This document shows positions 1-5,691 of a stretch of 7,303 bases of DNA, piece by piece (the stretch's first letter is position 1; each line of letters starts with the position of its first letter). The position numbers were made by a program, and so were the translations under genes. The stretch spans positions 1 through 7,303 of the forward strand of contig JADGPB010000109.1 of NCBI GenBank assembly GCA_017882655.1, in the 5' to 3' direction. The DNA is from Propionibacteriales bacterium. Lineage in GTDB: Bacteria > Actinomycetota > Actinomycetes > Propionibacteriales > Propionibacteriaceae. The notes under the pieces are model-generated. The model ran no database searches, was not told the origin of the DNA, and was given only the letters and a program-made list of their open reading frames with translations.

Positions 1-17
1 GGTCACGTTGACATGTA

Positions 18-45
18 GGGAGCCACCCCCGAGGGGATGGCTCCC
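18..45. terminator. Strong hairpin, probable (bidirectional) terminator
   Basis: An 8-bp perfect stem (GGGAGCCA at 18-25 with TGGCTCCC at 38-45) is extended inward by four G-C pairs (26-29 with 33-36, one bulged A at 37) and closed by a 3-nt loop. It starts about 20 bases past the stop codon of the minus-strand SPFH gene, the expected place for its terminator. The plus-strand side is followed by TTT, so it could equally end transcription coming from the left of the window. The minus-strand side has no U-run, which is common for actinobacterial terminators. The structure is seen directly; termination activity is inferred. Confidence 0.7.
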
Positions 46-64
46 TTTCGTGTGCCCTGCCGGC

Positions 65-2113
65 TCAGGCCTTGGCGGCCGGAACCTTCGGTGCGGTCGG
101 AGCGGGCCCCTCGACCGCGGCCGGCGCGGGGGCGTCTGGCGCGGTCACCACTTCGGGGGCGGGAGTCGAGGTGGGCGGCGTCCAGTTGCGCAGCGCTCCG
201 GTCAGGGTCGCCGCCAGTCCCGTGAGGGCTCCGCCGGAGTCCGCACCGCCCACGAGGACGTCGGGGACGATCTTGATCTGACCGTCGCCGACAGCCCCTG
301 CGACCGCGACGGCAGCCGTCGCGGACTGGCCGAGGGCCTTCACCTGGGCTTCGTAGCCTGCCGCCTTCGCCAGCCCGAGTGCCTCCGTGGCCTTGGCCTG
401 TGCCAGGCCGATCGCCCGGCGCTTGTCGGCTTCCGCTTGGCCGGTAAGGCGTACGAAGGTGGCCTCGCCCTCGGCGGCGGCACTGCGGGCAGCTGCGCCG
501 GCCTTCTGGATGTCGACGTTGACGTTCGCCTTGGCAAGGTCCTTCTGCATGTCGGCCGTGCCGCGTACCCGCTCGAGGTCCACTCGTACGGCCTGAGCGC
601 GCTGCTGCTCCTCGAACGTCACGCGCTCCTGGTTAGCGATCTCGCGCTCGGTCAGGACAGCCACCAGCTCGGGCGGGAAGATGACGTCCTGTACGTAGAC
701 GCCGCGTGTCTCGACGTCGTACTTGATGAGGTAGCTGGTGATGTACTCCTGCGCACGTGTCTGGACGACATCTCTCGTCTCGATGAACTGCACGGCGGGC
801 AGCTCCTGGAGCGCGTTGCGGAAGTAGTTTCCGACCGCAGACTGCAGGACCTCGTTGACCAGGTTCTGCATCGTGCCGACCATGGAGATCACCTTGGGCG
901 CGCGCGAGTCGGGGACGTGGATCTGCACCTGCAGGTCGATCCCGAAGACGAAGCCTTCGCGCGACTTGCCGTCGATCGGGCTCAGCGCCGCATCGAGATT
1001 GTGCGCAGCGGACGTCTCGTTGGCCCAGTTCAGCGTGAGGATCGAGGTGGGCACGAGCTCCGCCGCGTACAGCCTCGGGTTGATCGCGTACTTGCCCGTA
1101 CGCAACGGCTCGTTCCAGATGCCGCGGTGTCCGGGACGCACGATCGAACCGAACTTGAACTCCTCACCGGAGGTGTCCACGGTGGGCAGGCCGACGTAGG
1201 CCTTGACGACTGACACCTCGCCCTGGCGTACGACCAGCATCGGTACCATCTCGACGCTCACGAGGAACGGGTTGAGCAGGTACGAGCCGTACAGCAGCGG
1301 GTCGTGCTGGAGGCCGATGCGGCCGCCGTGGTCCAGGAACGCCTGGTAGTCCTGGTAGTTGTTGTGAAGCCCGTTCTTGCTCGACAGGATCGCCTCGATC
1401 TTCTCGGCGTCCGAGGCCCCGGCTGCTTCGAGTTCCGTGATGTCGGAGAAGCCGCCGAGCCGGCTGGCGATGTCGCCGCCGTCGGGTGCGAAGCCCTCGA
1501 GGGTGGTGATCACGGCCACGACGTCCTGGCCGGCCTGCGGCTGGACGAAGGTGACACGGAGCTGGTCATCGCTGAGACCGAAGGTGTCGCTGGTCGGGGC
1601 TTGTTGCCGCCCACCGCTGGACGTCGGAACGCCGTACACCCTGCTGGCGGTGAGCACGAGGAAGGCCAACGGGTGAAGCGGAAGCAACGAGCCCGGCGGC
1701 AGCACAGGACGCTGGACGCCCTTCTGGCCGCCCTCGCGCAGGAACGTGTCGAGATCGGTGAAGTTGGCGAAGACCGGCTTGTACTCGGCGCTCTTGGCGC
1801 CGATCGGCAACGCTGCGCCGAGCTGGGAGATGACCACGCCGATCTCACCCGGTGAAACCCGTACCCAGGGGTGCTTGGTCACCGAGTAGACGGGCCATAG
1901 CTTGAACCGCAGACCGGGCATGAGCAGTCCGGCCTGATAACCGGCCTCGCCGTGGAATGCGATCGCCTGGTCGCCCGTCAATCGCCCGCCGGCACGTTTG
2001 TTGACCAGTCCGACTTCAGCCGCTCCGATGAATCGGAACGACCGGAAAACAATGATGACCACGATGAGAAGAAGAATCAGCCCAAGTACCAGCATGGGCG
2101 CGGGGAACGGCAC
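65..2113 (-). CDS. Large membrane-anchored SPFH/band-7 (flotillin-like) protein
   Basis: Encodes 682 aa. I chose the GTG at 2113 because a GGAGGT sits five bases upstream and a single N-terminal transmembrane segment (about residues 7-23, very rich in L, I and V) follows at once; longer in-frame starts would add an unrelated hydrophilic leader. Residues 30-355 hold an unusual region with four similar beta-rich units. About 359-485 looks like the SPFH/band-7 domain. About 486-600 is a charged, Ala/Glu/Gln-rich helical stretch typical of flotillin coiled coils, followed by a Gly/Ala-rich segment and a Pro/Ala/Thr-rich tail (643-682). SPFH proteins oligomerise on membranes and organise microdomains or regulate proteases; which applies here cannot be told. 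Most bacterial flotillins are shorter (roughly 300-500 aa), the excess being the pre-SPFH repeats. The gene is monocistronic within the window and divergent from the YqgE-family gene. Family assignment is firm; function is not. Confidence 0.9.
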   Translation of the reverse strand: MPFPAPMLVLGLILLLIVVIIVFRSFRFIGAAEVGLVNKRAGGRLTGDQAIAFHGEAGYQAGLLMPGLRFKLWPVYSVTKHPWVRVSPGEIGVVISQLGAALPIGAKSAEYKPVFANFTDLDTFLREGGQKGVQRPVLPPGSLLPLHPLAFLVLTASRVYGVPTSSGGRQQAPTSDTFGLSDDQLRVTFVQPQAGQDVVAVITTLEGFAPDGGDIASRLGGFSDITELEAAGASDAEKIEAILSSKNGLHNNYQDYQAFLDHGGRIGLQHDPLLYGSYLLNPFLVSVEMVPMLVVRQGEVSVVKAYVGLPTVDTSGEEFKFGSIVRPGHRGIWNEPLRTGKYAINPRLYAAELVPTSILTLNWANETSAAHNLDAALSPIDGKSREGFVFGIDLQVQIHVPDSRAPKVISMVGTMQNLVNEVLQSAVGNYFRNALQELPAVQFIETRDVVQTRAQEYITSYLIKYDVETRGVYVQDVIFPPELVAVLTEREIANQERVTFEEQQRAQAVRVDLERVRGTADMQKDLAKANVNVDIQKAGAAARSAAAEGEATFVRLTGQAEADKRRAIGLAQAKATEALGLAKAAGYEAQVKALGQSATAAVAVAGAVGDGQIKIVPDVLVGGADSGGALTGLAATLTGALRNWTPPTSTPAPEVVTAPDAPAPAAVEGPAPTAPKVPAAKA

Positions 2114-2206
2114 AAGAACCTCCGATAACGGGCGTCCGATGGCGCCTGTTTCAGTATGCACCTCGGGGGTGTCGCGGGGTTCGGACAGTCTCCCGGCCGT
2201 GAGAGG
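2114..2206. promoter_or_regulatory. Divergent promoter region between the SPFH and YqgE-family genes
   Basis: This 93-bp gap must hold the start signals for the SPFH gene, and probably for the YqgE-family gene too. On the minus strand CATACT (2158-2153) is a fair -10-like hexamer that would give a leader of about 33 nt, but no good -35 lies 16-18 bp upstream. I see no clear plus-strand -10. The shared location is certain; the individual boxes are weak guesses. Confidence 0.3.
2118..2123 (-). promoter_or_regulatory. Ribosome binding site that sets the SPFH gene start
   Basis: Read on the minus strand, GGAGGT lies immediately before TTCTTGTG, placing a near-perfect Shine-Dalgarno five to six bases ahead of the GTG at 2113. 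This favours that GTG over the ATG at 2095, which would begin inside the hydrophobic anchor and lacks such a site. Confidence 0.7.
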
Positions 2207-2776
2207 ATGCGTTACGTGGACGTGCGACCCCGAGCCGGCGACCTCTTGATCGCGAGCGTCGCCCTCACGGACGGTGTCTTCGACCAGACCGTCGTGCTGC
2301 TCCTGGACCACGACGAGTCAGGCTCCCTCGGCGTCATCCTCAACCAGGTCTCCGAACTCACCCTTGAGGACGTCCTGCCGCAGTGGGCCGACGAGGTCAG
2401 CGAGCCACAGAAGCTGTTCGTGGGCGGGCCGGTGTCGCCCAACGGCGCGATCTGCCTGGCCAGCCTGCTCGACGTCGAGACCGAACCGGCCGGCTGGCGC
2501 GGACTGTTCCACCACGTCGGCCTGCTCCACCTCGACACCCCTGTCGAGATCACCCACGGGGCCTTCGAGGACCTGCGGATCTTCGCCGGCTATGCGGGGT
2601 GGGAACCTGGGCAGCTCGACGGGGAGCTGATGCGCGGTGCCTGGCACGTGACCCCCGCCCAGTACGACGACATCTTCGGCCCCTCGTACAGCGACCTGTG
2701 GCAGCGAGTCCTGCGCCGACAAGGGGGAGAGATCGCGATGTACGCGACGTGGCCCGGCGATCTGAACCGCAACTGA
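2207..2776 (+). CDS. YqgE/AlgH family protein (UPF0301)
   Basis: Encodes 189 aa from the ATG at 2207, close to the usual family length of about 185. Family hallmarks are in order: G-D-L-L-I-A near residues 11-16, F-D-Q-T-V-V-L-L-L-D-H (25-35), G-S-L-G-V-I-L-N (39-46), F-V-G-G-P-V (71-76), and near the C-terminus F-A-G-Y-A-G-W-E-P-G-Q-L-D followed by G-A-W. These make the family call secure. The biochemical role is not established; the AlgH name comes from a proposed link to alginate regulation in Pseudomonas, which should not be transferred here. No signal peptide or membrane segment is visible, so it is probably cytosolic. The start is uncertain: AGAGG at 2202-2206 abuts this ATG and is better spaced (9 nt) for the GTG at 2216, and an in-frame ATG also exists at 2156. 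The gene after it begins 51 bp later, so co-transcription is possible. Confidence 0.92.
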   Translation: MRYVDVRPRAGDLLIASVALTDGVFDQTVVLLLDHDESGSLGVILNQVSELTLEDVLPQWADEVSEPQKLFVGGPVSPNGAICLASLLDVETEPAGWRGLFHHVGLLHLDTPVEITHGAFEDLRIFAGYAGWEPGQLDGELMRGAWHVTPAQYDDIFGPSYSDLWQRVLRRQGGEIAMYATWPGDLNRN

Positions 2777-2827
2777 CCTGACCCATACGCGTGCCAGACT
2801 GGCGCACGTGATGAGGCGTGGCGCGGC
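2777..2827 (+). promoter_or_regulatory. Short intergenic gap with small imperfect hairpin
   Basis: This 51-bp gap before the three-gene cassette holds a six-pair hairpin with one wobble pair (GTGCCA 2791-2796 against TGGCGC 2800-2805, loop GAC), overlapping a palindromic CACGTG (2805-2810). It could be a weak terminator, an operator or chance. GAGG at 2813-2816 is the only ribosome-site candidate for the gene at 2828. I see no convincing -35/-10 pair. Confidence 0.22.
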
Positions 2828-3574
2828 ATGAGCATGTGGCGGGATGAGGCGTCGGGTGACGGGCTCACCGATCAGCTCTCGGCCATGGGCGCCGATCAGT
2901 CCGACCTTCCCCCCGACGACCTGCTGGTTCCGAGCGGTGCCGGCGAGCAGTGGGCTCCCGATCAGGGCTACCCGGACAGCTCGCTCTCGGTACGCATCTG
3001 GGTCGACGGCGACAAGAGGCTCACGAAGGTCAGGATCTCCAACCGGTGGCGTGACAGAGCGAGGGGTACCAGCCTGTCGAGCATGTTCGACGAGGCATTC
3101 CTCCTTGCCAACGCGACCCTGGGTTCGTCGGTGCCGCCCGTGGACGACGTGCCGGCGGGCGAGTCGAACGAGGCGTTGAGCTGGGACTCGCTGGACGCGA
3201 TCCTCGCGGAGACGGCTCAGCTCGACAAGGAAGCCGCCCTGCTGGACCAGCGGCCGCCCGACGAGGTCGTACCCAACCGCTGGGTCGGTGCGCCCATCGA
3301 GGCGTGCAGCGCCAACCACATGGTGGCTGTTCGGCTGTCCAACCACGGCCGTACGGAGAAGATCGCCTTCTCCGAGGAGTGGCTTCGCCAGTCACGGGTG
3401 GCGGAGGTCTGCGACGCGGTGCTCGAGGCGCACCGCGCCGCGTACGCCCAGTTCGTACCGCCTGTGTTCGAACCGGGAGACCGCCAGCGCCTCGCGGATC
3501 GGTACGCGCGGCTCCAGAACCAGTCCATGGCGTTGCTCGCGGCACGCCCGAACCCGCAGGGAGGATCACGATGA
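2828..3574 (+). CDS. Hypothetical protein with two YbaB-like segments, possible T7SS-associated helper
   Basis: Encodes 248 aa, acidic at the N-terminus, with no signal peptide or membrane segment, so probably cytosolic. Residues 53-104 (S-V-R-I-W-V-D-G-D-K-R-L-T-K-V-R-I-S, then an L-x-x-M-F-D-E-A-F-L-L-A-N helix) look like the beta-strands plus long helix of the YbaB/EbfC fold. Residues 165-212 repeat the pattern (M-V-A-V-R-L-S-N, E-K-I-A-F-S-E-E-W, then V-C-D-A-V-L-E-A-H-R-A-A-Y), and both segments end in V-P-P. A Ser/Asp/Leu-rich linker joins them. YbaB-fold proteins are known as nucleoid-associated DNA binders, and YbaB-like proteins also occur near ESX loci, where DNA binding is unproven. 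The start at 2828 has GAGG 11 bases upstream, and an ATG at 2834 is an alternative. Its stop overlaps the following start (ATGA), so it is translationally coupled to the EspC-like gene, which suggests joint function, for example as a chaperone or regulator of the secreted proteins. The gene is real; the fold call is by eye. Confidence 0.8.
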   Translation: MSMWRDEASGDGLTDQLSAMGADQSDLPPDDLLVPSGAGEQWAPDQGYPDSSLSVRIWVDGDKRLTKVRISNRWRDRARGTSLSSMFDEAFLLANATLGSSVPPVDDVPAGESNEALSWDSLDAILAETAQLDKEAALLDQRPPDEVVPNRWVGAPIEACSANHMVAVRLSNHGRTEKIAFSEEWLRQSRVAEVCDAVLEAHRAAYAQFVPPVFEPGDRQRLADRYARLQNQSMALLAARPNPQGGSR

Positions 3575-4653
3575 CCGACTTCGGCCATGAGGAGCGGGTC
3601 CAGGAATCGGGGGTCGTCGGGCACAGCTCTGACACCGACGACAGGCTCGAGGACCTCGACATCTACGAGGCGCTCGTCAACCCCCACGACGGGCAGGGCG
3701 GAAGTCAGAAGCGGGGTGGTGGCGGTTCCCCGGCGATGATGCCGATGGGAAACACCGGAGCGTCCAGCAAGGCGGAGACCGCCGCAGCCGGTACGACAGC
3801 GGCCGGGGCGGCCAAGGGCACCTCGGCCGCGTCGGCTGGTGCCGGCAAGGCTTCTGGCTTGACTGGTACGGGCGGCGCCGGCGTCAGCGGTATCGGCGGT
3901 GCCGGCTATGGCTCGGCGGGACTCGGAGCCGGCGGCCTGTCCGGGGTGGGCGGCACGGGATCGGCTGGTCTCGGTGGCCTGAGCTCAGGACTCGGGAGCG
4001 GCGGGCTGGGATCCGGGGCAGGGTCCTCCTGGACGATGCCGTCGTACGGAACCGGGGCAGCGGGCCTGCCCGACCCGACGGTCGACCAGCCGGGTACGGG
4101 CACCGGCGCGATCCCACCAGGGGGCTTCACCGTCCCCGGGACCGGCACCACCCCGACGGTGCCGGGCACCAGCTCGGGCGGTATCCCTCCCATCAAGGTG
4201 CCGACCGTTAACACCCCGGGCGCCTCGGGCATCAAGGTGCCGAGCGCGCCAGGAGCCGGTGGCGGCATGCCCAGCGCGGGCGGTGCCGGCGGAGGAGGTG
4301 GCGCGTCGGCGAGCACGACCAACCTCGGCGTCAAGACGGTGCAGGCCAGCCCGGAGATGCTTCACAAAGAGGCCCAGTACTGGGACGACACCGCCAAGGA
4401 CTTCACAGCGAACGTCGCCAACCCGATCGGCAACCAGTCACCGTCGTCCGTCGACTTCGGCATGATGACGGGCGCGTTCAGTCCGTACAACGACCTGCTG
4501 AACCGCCTCAAGAAGTGGTCGACGGACGCAGGCTCGGAGTTCTCCGCGATCAGCGACACGTTGCAGTCGGCGTCCGGTGGCTACACGGACACCGAGGACA
4601 CCAACACGGCCGCCTCCACGCAGGCTGCGCCGCACTCGAGCATTCCGGTCTAG
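3571..4653 (+). CDS. Gly-rich protein with C-terminal EspC-like type VII secretion-target domain
   Basis: Encodes 360 aa. The ATG at 3571 has AGGGAGG six bases upstream and overlaps the preceding stop codon. An in-frame opening extends further upstream but lies over the previous gene and is not used. Domains: a charged Asp/Glu-rich N-terminus (1-49); a long Gly/Ala/Ser-rich, later Pro/Thr/Gly-rich, presumably disordered region (50-247); then a helical domain (about 255-350). That last part fits the EspC/WXG-like secretion-target pattern: V-Q-A-S-P-E-M-L, an F-G-M-M-T-G turn, a helix with Y-N-D-L-L-N-R-L-K-K-W, then L-Q-S-A-S-G-G-Y-T-D-T-E. The last five residues (338-342) match the Y-x-x-x-D/E export signal of type VII substrates. 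I infer secretion or surface exposure by an ESX-type system, probably paired with the W-x-G protein encoded 12 bp downstream. EspC itself is only about 100 aa, so the 250-residue N-terminal extension is unusual. No classical signal peptide is present. What the protein does after export is unknown. Confidence 0.85.
   Translation: MTDFGHEERVQESGVVGHSSDTDDRLEDLDIYEALVNPHDGQGGSQKRGGGGSPAMMPMGNTGASSKAETAAAGTTAAGAAKGTSAASAGAGKASGLTGTGGAGVSGIGGAGYGSAGLGAGGLSGVGGTGSAGLGGLSSGLGSGGLGSGAGSSWTMPSYGTGAAGLPDPTVDQPGTGTGAIPPGGFTVPGTGTTPTVPGTSSGGIPPIKVPTVNTPGASGIKVPSAPGAGGGMPSAGGAGGGGGASASTTNLGVKTVQASPEMLHKEAQYWDDTAKDFTANVANPIGNQSPSSVDFGMMTGAFSPYNDLLNRLKKWSTDAGSEFSAISDTLQSASGGYTDTEDTNTAASTQAAPHSSIPV
3718..4311 (+). 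repeat. Low-complexity Gly-rich coding tract with short repeats
   Basis: The tract codes for residues 50-247 of the EspC-like protein. Its first part is made of loosely repeated G-G-x, G-A-G and G-L-G units (about 3844-4020); the second of P-G-T-G-T and G-G-I-P-P units. A 14-base exact direct repeat, CATCAAGGTGCCGA, occurs at 4191-4204 and 4230-4243 and gives I-K-V-P twice. Such tracts can change length by slippage or recombination, so length variation between strains would not be surprising. Confidence 0.6.
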
Positions 4654-4665
4654 GAGGAGGACGAC

Positions 4666-5616
4666 ATGACGACCACCACGCAGACGCCCATGACGTCGGC
4701 CGCGATGCAGAGCCTGGACCCGAACGCCGTCAGCGCCCTCACCTCGCTGAAGACTGCGTGCAAGGCGTGCGAGGACGCTGACAACGCCCAAGGGAAGAAG
4801 GGTGCCGACGAGGCCAACGACAAGTACGACGGCGCGTGCCAGGACGACGCGAAGAAGCGTTTCCTCGCGCAGGGCAAGGCGATCGTCGACGACATGTGGG
4901 CCAAGTTCAACGCCTTGCAGGACGGCTACCAGAGCTCGCTGCGACAGCACGAGAACGTGGGGCCGAGGCTTCATCAGGTGTACACGGACACCTGGGTCGT
5001 CGTGGGCCAGAAGATCGCCCCGGTCATCGCTGACGTCCAGAAGCGCCAGCAGCAGGACCACTGGACCGGAGCGGGCGCCGACGACTACATGAAGCAGCTT
5101 CCCGTACAGTCCGCGGCGCTCAACGAGTTCGCGCAGTACGTGTCCGTGGCCGGCGCAGGTGTCGAGACGCCCGCCCAGCTGCAGCAGGCGGTGTTCACCG
5201 CGTTCGTCACCATGGCGGGTGGCGCGGCTCAGAAGGTCCAGGGGTACGCGGGCACCGACACTGGCGACCGCTACTTCCAGCGGTGCGCGTGGGCCGCGAA
5301 CACGCTGTCGCAGTCCGTCGGCTGGTTCACGAACAACCTGATGACGGGCAACGGGACGTGGCAGTCGCCGCTCGACGACCACATCTCGCAGATGACGTCG
5401 ACGGCGGTGACGAACGCGGCGGTGCTGACCGGCGACTCCTGGCCGAAGGCGACGAAGAGCACGGACACGTCGAAGCTCCCCACGGGGACCGACCCGAAGT
5501 ACGCGACGCCGTCCGGTGTGGGCAGCGTGGGCACCGCCGGACCGATCACCGACCGGGGCGATTCCGCCGGCGTGAGCGTCGACGACGCGGCGCCGTCCAC
5601 GGGTGGGTACGCCTAG
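4666..5616 (+). CDS. WXG100-like (EspA-like) putative type VII secretion substrate, extended
   Basis: Encodes 316 aa from the ATG at 4666, with GGAGGAGG (4653-4660) five bases upstream and only 12 bp after the previous stop, so both genes are almost surely co-transcribed. Residues 16-130 are mostly helical and charged. W-T-G-A-G-A-D-D-Y (133-141) matches the W-x-G turn of WXG100 proteins with the usual Ala and Tyr after it; a further helical part (about 150-245) carries Y-A-G-T-D (194-198), which fits Y-x-x-x-D. The last 65 residues are Ser/Thr/Gly/Asp-rich and probably disordered. Four cysteines (C32, C35, C58, C207) are notable in a protein expected to leave the cytoplasm. There is no Sec signal or transmembrane helix. 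WXG100 proteins are about 100 aa and act as dimers; this longer form resembles EspA-type or LXG-like substrates in general plan, though I see no toxin domain. Partnering with the EspC-like neighbour is inferred from gene order. Family membership rests on motif reading only. Confidence 0.82.
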   Translation: MTTTTQTPMTSAAMQSLDPNAVSALTSLKTACKACEDADNAQGKKGADEANDKYDGACQDDAKKRFLAQGKAIVDDMWAKFNALQDGYQSSLRQHENVGPRLHQVYTDTWVVVGQKIAPVIADVQKRQQQDHWTGAGADDYMKQLPVQSAALNEFAQYVSVAGAGVETPAQLQQAVFTAFVTMAGGAAQKVQGYAGTDTGDRYFQRCAWAANTLSQSVGWFTNNLMTGNGTWQSPLDDHISQMTSTAVTNAAVLTGDSWPKATKSTDTSKLPTGTDPKYATPSGVGSVGTAGPITDRGDSAGVSVDDAAPSTGGYA

Positions 5617-5691
5617 CCCATCGCGACCCGCGACGGTGCGGCTCCTGCGTTGTGGACGGACCAGGCTACGATCGTTGGCAGGGGGTGAGTC
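5617..5691 (+). promoter_or_regulatory. Probable mtrA promoter region
   Basis: In the 75 bp ahead of mtrA, TACGAT (5667-5672) fits the actinobacterial TANNNT -10 pattern. A start about seven bases on would give a leader of roughly 12 nt that just includes the AGGGGG ribosome site (5680-5685), six bases ahead of the GTG at 5692. The -35 hexamer 17 bp upstream is poor. A small perfect inverted repeat, TCGCG-ACC-CGCGA (5621-5633), lies right after the upstream stop and may be a weak terminator or an operator. The boxes are visible; their activity is inferred. Confidence 0.4.

Noticed and set aside
1..18. Possible last five codons and TAG stop of a plus-strand gene
   Set aside because: Five codons cannot be told from chance; only the position next to the hairpin favours it.
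8..1213. Long plus-strand open frame (401 codons) antisense to the SPFH gene
   Set aside because: It is the antisense shadow of a high-GC gene; the product is Arg/Gly/Leu-rich without recognisable domains, and the minus-strand protein has clear SPFH features.
2318..3346. Minus-strand open frame of 342 codons across the YqgE-family and YbaB-like genes
   Set aside because: It spans two well-supported plus-strand genes and the gap between them; its composition is typical of GC-driven antisense frames.
3304..3570. Upstream in-frame extension of the EspC-like gene
   Set aside because: The extension overlaps the YbaB-like gene in another frame and lacks a ribosome site, while the ATG at 3571 has a strong one.
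3844..4311. Gly-rich repeats considered as PE_PGRS gene or mobile repeat
   Set aside because: There is no PE domain at the N-terminus and the repeats are degenerate and confined to one frame, so they are protein low complexity, not a mobile element or CRISPR.
4438..5382. Minus-strand 314-codon open frame across the two secretion-type genes
   Set aside because: Val/Arg/Leu-rich shadow without domains, overlapping two coupled plus-strand genes with good ribosome sites.
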